DNA from: Xestospongia bergquistia
Taxonomy: Eukaryota; Porifera; Demospongiae; Haplosclerida; Petrosiidae
Reading direction: 5' to 3'
Assembly: GCA_963965975.1 (NCBI GenBank)
Contig: OZ014412.1
Coordinates: 7,316,708-7,380,707, forward strand
DNA: 64,000 nt
The notes under the pieces are model-generated. The model ran no database searches, was not told the DNA's origin, and saw only the letters and a program-made list of their open reading frames with translations. Positions within the stretch are counted from its first letter, which is position 1; each line of letters opens with the position of its first letter. Of this stretch, positions 1 to 17,334 are shown one piece after another. The position numbers and the translations under genes were made by a program.

Positions 1-142
1 AAACATATGATTCAGAGCATAGCTGCTGCTACTGAGAATTGTCATCACTGTATCTAGCACATTAACACTTCCTGTGATACTGCAATACTATAGTCAGTGA
101 AAATTAAACAATACACTAATTGAGTTAAATTCACTTAGAGTT

Positions 143-2767
143 ATGATTGTCTTACTTTTCTTAGAGCTTTTTCTCTTTCAAGTGGCCTTCTCTATCTATT
201 ATGAAACCAAACCTACAATTCCAAGTAGCCAATGGAAGGATCACTTCATTTATAAACATCATGAAAGACCAACTAGTCAATTATTTGATTATCATCGTGA
301 TAGTGAGTATTATCATTCCAAAGAATGGCACAGTCGATCAAGTTATCAGCATTTCAATCTACATTATCAGCATCATAGTGACTACAAAGACCCAAAGACT
401 GATAACAATGAACGAGAACATTATATTGAATTTTCAGGTAATAAACCAGGAATAGCTCATAGTAAAGACTACTGTAACATACCCAAAAACGGTTATCCAA
501 AAGATGGAGATAAAGATGGTAATCGATGTGTCATGAGTCAATTGAAAGGACAGCAACATTCATCAAGTTATAATGAACAGAGCCAGTCAAGCAAAAAAGA
601 GTGCAATGAACAAGTTTATCAATGTAAGGGAAGTCATCAACTCAATCGAAAGAGATTTTGTAGCAGAAGTAATCTTAAGTGTAAGCCACAAATCAAAACT
701 ATCAAAGACAATGATATAATTTCCAGTAAAGTTGACCACAAAATTACTTCAAAGACTAAACCTGTCAGAAAGACATTAGATTACAAAGCTAGCAATAATA
801 AGTGCAAATCAGAACGAAGACCAAACCAGCCTTTTTCAGAAAACAGACCAAACACTGAAACAGACAGTGATACTTCAAATATTATATTAAGCACTAAAAC
901 AGACAGAATTACTTCTAAAACCATATTGAGCAGTCAAGTAGACAGCAATACTTCAAAAAATATACTGAGCAGTCAGACAGATCATGATACTGCAGAAACC
1001 ATTTCAAGTAGTCAAACAGACAGTGTTACTTTGGAAAACAGATTGAGCAGTAGTGAAATGGACATTGGTGCTTCAGAAACAATACCAAGCAGTCAAACAG
1101 ATGGTGATACTCCAGAAAATGTATTGAGCAGTCAGACAGATCATGATACCTCAGAAACCATATCAAGTGGCCAAACAGACAGTGATATCTTGGAAAACAT
1201 ACTGAGCAGTCAAACGGATGGTGATACTCCAGAAAATATATTGAGGAGTCAGACAGACAGTGATACCTTGGAAAACATACTGAGCAGTCAGACAGATGGT
1301 GATACTCCAGAAAACATATTGAGCAGTCAGACAGATAATGATACCTCAGAAACCATATCAAGCAGTCAAACAGACAGTGATACTTTGGAAAATATATTGA
1401 GCAGAAGTGAAATGGACATTGGTGCTTCAGAAACCATACCAAGCATTCAAACAGACAGTGATACCTTGCTGAGCAGTCAGACAGATCGTGATACTTCAGA
1501 AACCACATCAAGCGGCCAAACAGACAGTGATACTTCAAAAAACAAATCAAACAGTGGTGAAATAGACAGTGACACTGCAGACATGCACAGGGAAACAGAG
1601 AGAAATGATATCACTTCTATAGACCCATCCTCTGTTACTCAGAATACTTTGTTGGTGAAGGAATCACTTCCCCTGTCCCACTCCCCATCTTCTACTGCAT
1701 CTCCTCCTCCATCACCTTCTATTAAGCATAGACAGCTTCGTCTTGATTATGAAAACAAGACTTCATCATCACAATATAATGAAGACCTCAAAGCTACTTT
1801 ACAAATGTTGTTGTTTAAAATGGGTCATGTCATAGAAAATCAAACTCAATTATGTCAACAAGTTTATACTCTCTCCAATAACATCTCTGCTGTACGCTAT
1901 CTATTAAAAGGTATTAAATGCATCGAAAAATTATTAGAAAGAACTCAACATTATTCTGTACTCAGTCCTGCACCTTTGCCAACATCTTGTAATGAAATTA
2001 AGCAGTGGCATCCGAGAAGTCGTTCTGGATTTTACGAATTGTTACTTCCATCTCATACTAAGGGAATTGTCTACTGCAACATGGATGATCTTTGCAATTC
2101 TAGCAATGGCTGGATGAAAATTGGTTATTTAAACATGTCTGATGGATTGAGTAAATGCCCAAATGGATTTAGGATGTACACGGAAAATAAAACAAATGTA
2201 TGTGGTCGTCACTTTTCAGTCTTTGGTAGTTGTAACTCAGTTTTTCTTCCAACAATAAAGATGTCCTACTCTGAAATATGTGGCCGATTATATGGTTACC
2301 AGTGGTATTCTACTAATGCTGTCTGGCAGAACTCTCGCGACAAGACTCGAGACAATCTTGACACTCCTTATGTCGATGGTGTGAGCATTACCTATGGATC
2401 TCCTCGAAAACATATTTGGACATTTATGGCAGGAGAAAGACAGGATTTGCAGAAGAATACTCACTACAGTTGTCCCTGTGCTGTTGGATCTAGAGAATTA
2501 CCACAAGGATTTATTGGCAATGATTACTTTTGTGAGTCGGGTTGTTCTGGTGATCCTAAACCAAAATTGTACACTAATGATATTCTCTGGGATGGAAAAC
2601 AATGTGAAATGACTGAGCAAGCCTGCTGTCAAACTCCTGGTCTGCCCTGGTTTCACAAGATACTCAATCATCCTACTCAAGATGATGTTGAACTGAGAAT
2701 ATGTGCCGATTCTAGTACATACTCAAAAGACATTGGTGTGACTTTGTATGAAATATACATTAAATAA
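143..2767 (+). CDS. Secreted repeat protein with fibrinogen-like C-terminal domain (874 aa, single exon)
   Basis: Probably a secreted or matrix/lectin-like protein. The start is an ATG followed by a hydrophobic signal peptide (about residues 1-17). Residues 20-235 are rich in His, Tyr, Lys and Ser. Residues about 236-480 are a run of 13-residue repeats of the type S-S-Q-T-D-x-D-T-x-E-x-I-L. A Pro/Ser stretch (about 503-530) and a helical, coiled-coil-like segment (about 543-605) follow. From about residue 615 to the end is a Cys-rich domain with fibrinogen-like features (GFYELLLPS, YCNMD, NGWMKIGYLNMSDG, CCQTPGLPWF), known from sponge and cnidarian proteins. Several N-glycosylation sequons are present and no transmembrane helix is seen, so trimerisation through the coiled coil is an inference. 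An AATAAA overlaps the stop codon, so the 3' UTR may be very short. The ligand is unknown. Confidence 0.8.
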   Translation: MIVLLFLELFLFQVAFSIYYETKPTIPSSQWKDHFIYKHHERPTSQLFDYHRDSEYYHSKEWHSRSSYQHFNLHYQHHSDYKDPKTDNNEREHYIEFSGNKPGIAHSKDYCNIPKNGYPKDGDKDGNRCVMSQLKGQQHSSSYNEQSQSSKKECNEQVYQCKGSHQLNRKRFCSRSNLKCKPQIKTIKDNDIISSKVDHKITSKTKPVRKTLDYKASNNKCKSERRPNQPFSENRPNTETDSDTSNIILSTKTDRITSKTILSSQVDSNTSKNILSSQTDHDTAETISSSQTDSVTLENRLSSSEMDIGASETIPSSQTDGDTPENVLSSQTDHDTSETISSGQTDSDILENILSSQTDGDTPENILRSQTDSDTLENILSSQTDGDTPENILSSQTDNDTSETISSSQTDSDTLENILSRSEMDIGASETIPSIQTDSDTLLSSQTDRDTSETTSSGQTDSDTSKNKSNSGEIDSDTADMHRETERNDITSIDPSSVTQNTLLVKESLPLSHSPSSTASPPPSPSIKHRQLRLDYENKTSSSQYNEDLKATLQMLLFKMGHVIENQTQLCQQVYTLSNNISAVRYLLKGIKCIEKLLERTQHYSVLSPAPLPTSCNEIKQWHPRSRSGFYELLLPSHTKGIVYCNMDDLCNSSNGWMKIGYLNMSDGLSKCPNGFRMYTENKTNVCGRHFSVFGSCNSVFLPTIKMSYSEICGRLYGYQWYSTNAVWQNSRDKTRDNLDTPYVDGVSITYGSPRKHIWTFMAGERQDLQKNTHYSCPCAVGSRELPQGFIGNDYFCESGCSGDPKPKLYTNDILWDGKQCEMTEQACCQTPGLPWFHKILNHPTQDDVELRICADSSTYSKDIGVTLYEIYIK
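860..1590 (+). repeat. In-frame 39-bp coding tandem repeat
   Basis: About 16-18 imperfect 39-nt units encode 13-residue repeats (variants of SSQTDSDTLENIL). A second-order pattern is visible: a variant containing EMDIGASETIP occurs twice, which suggests multi-unit duplication. The Ser/Thr/Asp-rich, acidic sequence is likely unstructured and possibly O-glycosylated. Confidence 0.85.
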
Positions 2768-3394
2768 TAAACTACACTTGAATTTGTTGTTAAATTTTAA
2801 TTTAAATTGTATTATCCTAGCAGCTTGTCAATGTACATGTTATGTATGTTTGCACGTGGAAAGCATGTGCATAAACAGCTATAATAAATATACGTTTTGA
2901 TATAGCGCTGTCATTTTGGAGTTGACAACTGATCTTTCAGTGAATATTGTACTGCTCTCTTTTATCGTAAGTTTATCCTCAATTTTATGTTAAATGTAAT
3001 AAATCCTTTCTATTCGTCCGCGTATGAAATCGTTTTAAGATTATACTAGAAAAGAATTATATTATTTTCCTAAACCATGCCTCTATGATATCCCAGTTTG
3101 ATGTTATTATAAATTATAGTTTTGCTGATATGATATATCGCGCGAATTACTAGCGCTTACAAGTAGAAACGTTCAACCATGTGTGTTGTATGGACTGGAT
3201 AGCAAATCTTGTCTAACCAGATTTGCGTGACCTTTGTAATAATGTATGTGACCTCTCGGAATAAGGGGGCGGATAACGCACCTTATTACTGCACTAGTAC
3301 ATCAATGTTATATAGTATTTATCACTTAGAATTAGATAAGTGGCATAGTAAACTATTATGCTATAACAAAAAATTCTTTAATACCTGTAGCATT
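2768..3394. other. Intergenic, no gene seen
   Basis: AT-rich spacer between the fibrinogen-like gene and the CBS gene. It must hold the CBS promoter and 5' UTR. An open frame runs into the CBS start from 3209 but lacks family similarity before 3395. Confidence 0.5.
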
Positions 3395-8693
<5,299 letters not shown>

Positions 8694-9968
8694 TTGATTG
8701 CTGAACACTTTGCACATGATATTTTGATTTTGTTTTCTATTGGAAACACAACAAATGTACTGTTTGCAGAATTTCTAAGTATTAATACATTTATTGTTAG
8801 CTGTTATTGTTGCTATTAGACATATATTGTGTATGTCATAGCCCCTATTCCATGAGTAGTGGTAACTGAATTATTGACATGCTATTAGTTTAATTTAGGT
8901 GGTTTATTTGTGTAAACTTAACATTTTGTATTAACAAGAATTTGTTATTTTTGATAATACTCTATATCTTGAATTCCAGTGTTATCTTCATACTAGCATT
9001 TGTCCTATGATACTGAGTCCTAAACAATACTTCATCCCTAAAGTCTTAACCTTCATCAGTGAGGGGCAAACTGAAAAAGATAGTTTCAGGCACCTAAAGG
9101 TGGTGGGGTGGAGATTGTAGCTAAAGTGGGTGGGTGATCTTTTGATGTTCTACATTTGAACTTAGGGTTTCTTCTTGACCTTTTGTTATCTCATTTAGTA
9201 TAAAAACAACTATTACCAGAAAAGTTTTCTTCAATACCTTGTAACACAAAAACTAAAAATGCATAACATTGTTTCTTATAGTCATTGAACATAAATACTA
9301 TTTACTCTGTATGGACCTAGTCTAAAATCTTGTTTGTCGCTATGGAGACCAGCTTGCATAGCATACATCACTCCCATAGCTTCTATCAAATGAATTAATG
9401 AAGTTATTAATAGGTTAAAAATTATTGGTTGAAAAAATTAGTCAACAAGTCAATAACATGTACATTATAATATACAGTAAAATGTTTGCTCTAATATAGC
9501 TATTGCATTTACTTGCATGCTCTGAGCTAATGCAATAATACTCATTTTCTAGGGAACTATGTACAACCAGTCAATTTTGACTGCACTGTAATCATGGATG
9601 TTAGAGTTGGAGTGGGATCAGAAACTATTAATTATCACTTAATAAACATGCCTTATCCTAATTAAGAATGTTATGTATGTATGCAATATGAATTTTAATA
9701 ACGTCAATGCAGTCTTCTTCTCTAACATATATGATGTAATATAAGTAAAAAACATATCAACTTGCAGGATAGTAAGGAGCTTCCTCTTCTTCCAGAAGAC
9801 TTGGTATATTATTAGTGTTATAATAAACCTAATAGTTAGCAATAATTATTTTATTAAATAAAATAATAATTAATATTGTCAAATTTTGATAATAATAATA
9901 TATAATAACTTTTAATAATAAATGGCACACCCCTATGCTTTACTTCGGTGACAATTGGGGCGTTGAAG
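8694..9968. other. Intergenic, no gene recognised
   Basis: About 1.3 kb of AT-rich sequence with no ORF or exon that I can support. The first part is CBS 3' UTR. The stretch 9840-9930 is almost pure A/T, immediately before the first receptor gene. Confidence 0.5.
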
Positions 9969-11984
9969 ATGAGTGACCAGCTGCAAGAAGTAGACAACCC
10001 TTCTAACTACACCTCTTTATTAGATACTTCAAACCTTGACAATACCACACTATATTTTCCAGCACAGACTAAAGACTTCATTATTACTCTCAATGTAGCT
10101 GTCGGACTGACTTGTATTCTCTCAATGCTTGGAGCTGGAGCTATAATACTCTCCTTTATATTTTCAAAGGAACTGCATACCACTAGTCGATTTCTATTAT
10201 TTAATCTTTCTATTGCTGATTTAATAGTGGCTGTGTCTAATCTAATTGGAACAACTCAAACATATCATTTTGAAGGCATCAATCAAACTCAAGCAAGCCA
10301 CTCTATCAATTCTGTGTGTCGATTTCAAGCATTCACTGGTTTATATGGTACTGATGTGTCCATCTTATGGACTGTAGTCCTACTGACTTATTTGTACATA
10401 ACTCTTGTCTGCTATCGACCTAAGACTTTGGTGAACAGAATTATATCTGCAGTGTGCATGGTGTTATGTTGGGGTATACCGCTTGCCATTGCTGTGTGGT
10501 TTCTTGTGGAGGAATTTTATGGATATGAGCCAGGATATTCACCGGGATTTTGTACTATAGTGATAGAACATCATTCACAGTTATATCGAATTATAGTTGG
10601 ATATGAGATGTTTTTGTTTATCTCATTTCTGGTGCTACCTGTTCTCTGCATAATGTTTGCTTGTCATGTCAAATTGAAGGTAGAGAATTAGAATATTTAC
10701 CTTTTAATATAATTACCATAAACCAAGCTATTGCAAAAAAGTAATATATGAGCTGTGTCTATATTGTTTTCATTTACAAGCAGTCTAATTTATAGATGAT
10801 AGCAGCATTGTCATTTTACTGTTATGTTGTATAGTCCTAAGTTTCCTCATAGAACAAATGTTTTGTTTACACTATAAGTTGGCGGGCTATTTTTGTTTCT
10901 CTCTAAATTCTTGTTTATATTAATGATATTGTTCACTAATTATAAAGCAGATAAACAAATTTTGAACTATATATTAATCACCTTGTTCAACTAGGCTCAA
11001 AAACTTTAATATGGAGTCTTAGTACATCATGTGAAAGGTCAGCTGTTATCAGCTGCTTGAAGCCATGTCATTCCTTTGTAGGATGTACTCTGTATATACA
11101 GTGCCCATACATTTGTAGTATAGTTTGCACAAAAATTGTTTTAAGATTGTATTAGTTAAAATTATTATAATAAAGAATCTTTTGTCCAAATAAAGTCACA
11201 AATGTAACTATGTGTGTAGTGAAGTTTATTCTAAGTTTGTGAAAGTTATTTTTGCAGTTACAGACTTATTTGTTATACTGGGCTTCAATGTAGTAATACT
11301 ATCAGAATAATAGCTTAAAATATTTATAATATCATTCTTTCACAATACTTAATTACATGTATAATATTACTAATATTAAAAAGTTATATCTCTGTTCATA
11401 ACTTCACACAGAGGAAGAAGGACAAAGACAGTTATTACGATCTTTATCAACAATATGTTGCTGTCAAAAATGCAGAAACAAAACTGATTTTTGTACCGAT
11501 AGTCTTTATTTTTATTAGAATATGGGGTCTGATTACAGAGATTGTGACTTTCTATATACCAATAGAAGCTAGCCTTCAGTTTCGGCAAACGAATGCCAGT
11601 GCTTTCATAGTGTTTATGGCTGTGAGTGTTTCTACTGATATATAATAAGTGTATTATATATTGTCTATATTGCTTTAGGGTATTGGCGACTCTGCTCAAG
11701 GTTTTATGAATGGGGTTTTCTTTTGTCTATTGACGCCAGCAGTTCGTTACAAAGTTTTACTTGTTTTTGTAAAGTGTTGTCGATGTTTGTGTTGTTGTTT
11801 CTGTTGTCGCAAGAAAGAAGGCAGTGAGATTGCATCTAGTTTGCTTAGATCATCTTCTAGTATTTCCGTCTCCTATTCTCCTAAAAGTACTGTAGACACT
11901 GATTCAGTTACTACTGGGCGCTCGAGATCACTCACTGATGTTAGTGCAGATACTTTTTATACTTCAATAGAAAATAATGATTAA
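9969..11984 (+). CDS. GPR157-like seven-transmembrane receptor 1 (3 exons, 408 aa)
   Basis: Plasma-membrane receptor of the GPR157 / cAMP-receptor-like group; ligand unknown. Exons: 9969-10679, 11412-11621, 11679-11984, both introns phase 0, sum 1227 nt. Exon 1 holds an N-glycosylated N-terminus and TM1-TM5, with SILWT in TM3, a WGIPLAI segment in TM4 and PGYSPGFCTIVI in the second extracellular loop. Exon 2 holds TM6 (IFVPIVFIFIRIW). Exon 3 opens with the family TM7 motif GIGDSAQGFMNG and continues to a Cys-rich juxtamembrane stretch (likely palmitoylated) and a Ser-rich tail. The in-frame codon at 9948 is GTG, so the first ATG at 9969 was taken as start. It is the first gene of a six-member cluster sharing the same three-exon plan. 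Confidence 0.88.
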
Positions 11985-12289
11985 TTAATGTATGCTTGAC
12001 TGTTGTATTTTTTTATTGTACTAACTTTTTATAGCTTATTAGTATATATATAATTATTATTTTATTTTTGTTTAATTTATCAACTATGTGTGCTATTCAT
12101 GTAATATACCATTGATACTGTTTACTTTACGCAATAGTACTTTTTAGTTACTATCAAATGTTTCGCAATATGCAGACTATTTCACCGTGTCATTATTAGT
12201 ATTCTTTAACCACGTGGCGATTGAAATTAGTGGGTGTTATTTGTGAGCCACACCTTGTGCTCAGCCGTTAGAGAAAGGAAACAGTCGAC
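11985..12289. other. Short intergenic spacer upstream of receptor 2
   Basis: 305 bp holding the 3' UTR of receptor 1 and the promoter of receptor 2. A palindromic E-box CACGTG lies near 12211, about 80 bp before the start codon. Nothing else is seen. Confidence 0.5.
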
Positions 12290-13731
12290 ATGGATTCAGA
12301 ATGTAATAATACTACAGTAAATGATACTACACAACCAGTTGAATTCAAAGGATATCTACTGTCACTCAAAATTAGTATTGGTGTCATGTGTATTCTCTCT
12401 ATCATTGGAGCAGCTTTAATAATTTTGACTTATATCATCTTTAAAGACATACGTACCAGACCAAGACAACTTTTAGTGAACCTTTCTCTGGCTGACATGA
12501 TAACTGCCGTGTTTAATCTACTTGGAATGCTAATTAACTTTGAAAAATATCTTGACTATCAGAAGATACCTGTTGAAAATCAGACTACATTCATTAATGA
12601 TATCTGTATCACTCAAGCAGCCATATCACAGTATGCCACCAATGCATCTATCTTATGGACAATTTCTATTGCCTTCTACATGTTTATTGTGATTGTACTA
12701 CAAAAAGATCGACTAGCATTCACACTCTCACCAATATATTACTTAATATCTTGGGGTGTGCCTCTTGTTATAACAATATGGTTTGCAAGCATTGGATATT
12801 TTGGTTTTGAACCAGAAACTACTCCTGGCTGGTGTAACATCATTGGTACCTTAAGAAAGTCTGAAGGCAACAGTACAACTCGTATTAGAGTTGTTTTTCC
12901 AATTATTATAGGATATAATGTATTTGTATACCTTGCATTCCTGATTCTACCTGCTCTATATATTTCTATTCGATGTCATGTAAAGATACTAGTAAGTGAT
13001 AATGTAATATATAGAAAAGAGTTTTAATCTTTTTCTTTAGATTAGAAAAACCAATGGGCAATTGCGCTTAAATTTACAGTCCATATCAAAGTCAACTGAC
13101 ATAAAAATGATATTCATACCTATCATATTTATATTTATAAGAGTATGGGGACTTGTGGTTGATGCATTTGATTTCTATGCTGATAAAAATCTCAAACATA
13201 GATTTGAATTCTCCATTGTTGGTTCCATATTCATACTAGCAAAGGTCAGTGAAAAGGATCATTGTTCTGCTGAGTGCTGACTTAAGTTATGAATTCTTAG
13301 ACATAAGCAATAAGAAGTCAACAGTTATGATAGTTATGTTCATTGATCTTGCCCAGTACTATACAATAGTGTAGTGGGAATACAATTCTGTCAGTATAAA
13401 TAATACCAATGTGTCATCATAACATGTAATTTCATTCACACAGGGTCTAGGTGACTCATCCCAAGGATTTGCTAATGCAGTTTTATTTGTTGGTCTTACG
13501 AAAGCAGTTCGTGTAAAACTTTGGCATCTCATTAAGACACTGGTGACTTGTCGTTTTTGCTGTCGATATGAGAGAAGTCATCTTTTAGAGTCAATCACTG
13601 AGTCAACTAATGTGGCATCTTTGTTATCAAATGATCATTCCCGTTATGGTGCACTGGGTGTGAGTGATTCTTTGACAGATTATGACATGCACACAAAAAG
13701 TTCTGCTACTGATCGAATAAGAATTAACTAG
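12290..13731 (+). CDS. GPR157-like seven-transmembrane receptor 2 (3 exons, 397 aa)
   Basis: Exons 12290-12991, 13041-13244, 13444-13731 (sum 1194 nt, phase-0 introns). The N-terminus carries NNTT and NDTT sequons. TM3 has SILWTISIAFYMF, TM4 SWGVPLVITIWF, extracellular loop 2 PETTPGWCNIIG, TM6 IFIPIIFIFIRVWGL and TM7 GLGDSSQGFAN. The first intron is only 49 bp. It lies in tandem with receptor 1 and converges on receptor 3. The cytoplasmic tail is short with a CRFCCRYE cluster. Assignment to the GPR157-like group rests on the TM6/TM7 signatures; coupling and ligand cannot be read from sequence. Confidence 0.87.
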
Positions 13732-14163
13732 CAAATTAAAATAAATGGAAGAAATGTTATTTTATCTGAATGCTACCTGATTATTATATTATGTGAGATA
13801 TCATTATATTAATTACATTAATTATTTGCAAGTTATATCTCTCCTTAGTTAAGAATGATACTTGTATCATGTTATCTGATTTAAAGATCAAGTTCATTGA
13901 TACTATGTAATCTAAAGATTAACATTTTCACTAGTCACTATTATACTGCTTGCTACAGAATTAATTTTTGATACCAATGGATTCCTCTCATTCTTGTGGT
14001 TCTTCTGATAGTATTCATAGAGTGATTGGCATTTTCAAAGTATTCTACCTCTATATAAATTTATGTGTATAATCTCCTATAAAGTAATGTCAGAACAAAT
14101 AGATTATAGTAACAACTGATGCAATTATTTTCAGTATTATAAAAATACTTCTAATAAGAGAAT
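13732..14163. other. Convergent 3' spacer between receptors 2 and 3
   Basis: 432 bp between two convergent stop codons. AT-rich; expected to hold both 3' UTRs. No ORF or structure is recognised. Confidence 0.45.
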
Positions 14164-15675
14164 TTAGTTGTTATTGATTTCCTCATAAGATGAAACAAAT
14201 GGTGTCCTTTCGTCGGGAACTTCTCTTCTACTACCTTGTATGGACTGACTGGCAGAAAAAGAGAGTGTCTTCCATTTACAACAGATGGCATTAATCATTT
14301 GTCGTCTCACTGGCTTGGTTAACATAACAAAGAGAAATCCATTAACCATACCTTGACCAGAGTCACCAATACCCTAATGACAAAACAAGCATGGATAAAG
14401 GAGCATGAATAAATAGATGGATACTCATGAGGTAGATTGATGGATGGATATTGGTGAATAGACAGATGTTTGATCAATGGAAACATGAAGAATAAACAGA
14501 CAAATAAGTGGTAAGTGGGTGGAGAAATTGATGACTTACTGATAACAATATTAAAACAAGTGCTACTACCCAAGATAGCTTATGTATATCTATTTCAGCA
14601 TACATTAATATATCAATGATACAGGACCATATCCTTAACAAAATAAAAAAGAAAGGTATCAGCATGAATTTGTAATCCAACGAGTGCACTGCATCCCAAA
14701 ACTTTCTCTCAGTAAAAAAGTTTTTTGTGATCTTCTCCTAAAGAACGCAAAATTTGGTAATTCAATTTTAAAATGAAATAGTCAGTAACGTAGAATAGCT
14801 AGTCATTTGTTCATCCATCCATCTCTGTATTCCATTCCTGTTATGACACTACAGATTCTAAGACTCACTTGTACAGCAAGATATACCCTCAGTCCAACAT
14901 ACACCACAACAATCAGAAACATTGTCAAATATATCCACAAGTCATAACCAAAAACGGCAAGAAATCTGTCTATTTTCCCATTTGCAGGATCATAGATAAT
15001 CATTGAGCACCATCCAGCAGCATTGTATGGTGAATAACCTAACTTATGAGTCAAAAGCATCCATAATGTAATAAATAAAGGCATTCCATAACAGAAAACA
15101 AGAGAAAAATAGATAGAATAGCGAGCTGCTCGAGTCTTGGTCTGCGTTATTAAGAAATACAAATAAACTGCTAATGATATGGTCCATAGTACAGAACTTA
15201 GAGTGCTGTAGAGCGCAACTGTAGCTTGAGCAATACAAACTCTGTCAATTATAGTGGGAGGGGTTATCATCATGCCAGTATCTATCTTGGTAAAGCCATA
15301 GTCATCTGTTTCACAGATATATTCAGTTGCAGTCCTGTTAATGTAATAGCTATCGAAATCTCCTACATCACCAACAAAATTAGCCAAAGCAACCAAAAAA
15401 TCCATGACTGAGATATTGAACAAGATGAATCGAGTGGGTGAGCGCTGACTTTTAAAACACAAGAAAGAAATAATGATCAAACTAGCACCAATCATTGAGA
15501 GAACACAGGTCACACCTACTGTAATTCGTATTGACTCCCTTTTGAAAAGAAATTCAGCATCTGAGCAGTTCATGGAAGGATGATTAGTTCCATTGAAGTG
15601 TCCTAGATCGAGAGGAGCAGAGAGAGTTTTCTTATGATGAACGAACAGACGAGAAGGAAGATTAAAAATAAGCAT
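14164..15675 (-). CDS. GPR157-like seven-transmembrane receptor 3 (3 exons, 404 aa)
   Basis: Minus-strand exons 14869-15675, 14540-14737, 14164-14373 (sum 1215 nt, phase-0 introns). The N-terminus is longer than in its neighbours (FNGTNHPSMNCSD). It has a longer first extracellular loop with NRT and an extra ETDDYGFTKIDTGMM insert, then SVLWTISLAVYLYF (TM3), YGMPLFITLW (TM4), GYSPYNAAGWCSMII (loop 2), FMLIPFFFILLRIW (TM6) and GIGDSGQGMVNGFLFV (TM7). Intron 2 contains a degenerate GGAT-type simple repeat (14385-14520). It is in tandem with receptor 4, 136 bp downstream of that gene's stop. Confidence 0.87.
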
Positions 15676-15811
15676 TGTGGTGGGTGTGGCTCATCTAGAT
15701 AGCTGATAAATTAATGATAAAAGAATATAATAAATTATAAACCAGAGATAATGATATAATAGTAGTATAACTAAAGGAGAGTTGAATAATAATCTGTTGT
15801 GACTGGTGACA

Positions 15812-17214
<1,403 letters not shown>

Positions 17215-17334
17215 CTTCCAAGAGGTGTTAGACTGACAGGTGGGCGTGTTATGAATTTATTAACATAAGTGCTGAAGCAGTCAGCTCCTCCCCTGCAGGA
17301 ACGTGCAGAGCTGAATATCTGCAGAAAGTAAATC
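17215..17334. promoter_or_regulatory. Putative bidirectional promoter between receptors 4 and 5
   Basis: Only 120 bp separates the two divergent start codons, so both transcripts must initiate here or inside the neighbouring gene. No clear TATA box is seen; the middle is relatively GC-rich (CTCCTCCCCTGCAGG). The same arrangement, with a decayed left gene, precedes receptor 6. Confidence 0.5.

Noticed and set aside
1026..1550. 174-codon open frame on the minus strand
   Set aside because: It is the antisense of the 39-bp coding repeat. The repeat lacks stops in that frame, so the frame stays open by composition; no start context or family similarity.
9948..9968. Upstream start for receptor 1
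   Set aside because: The codon at 9948 is GTG; the first in-frame ATG is at 9969, as expected for a eukaryotic gene.
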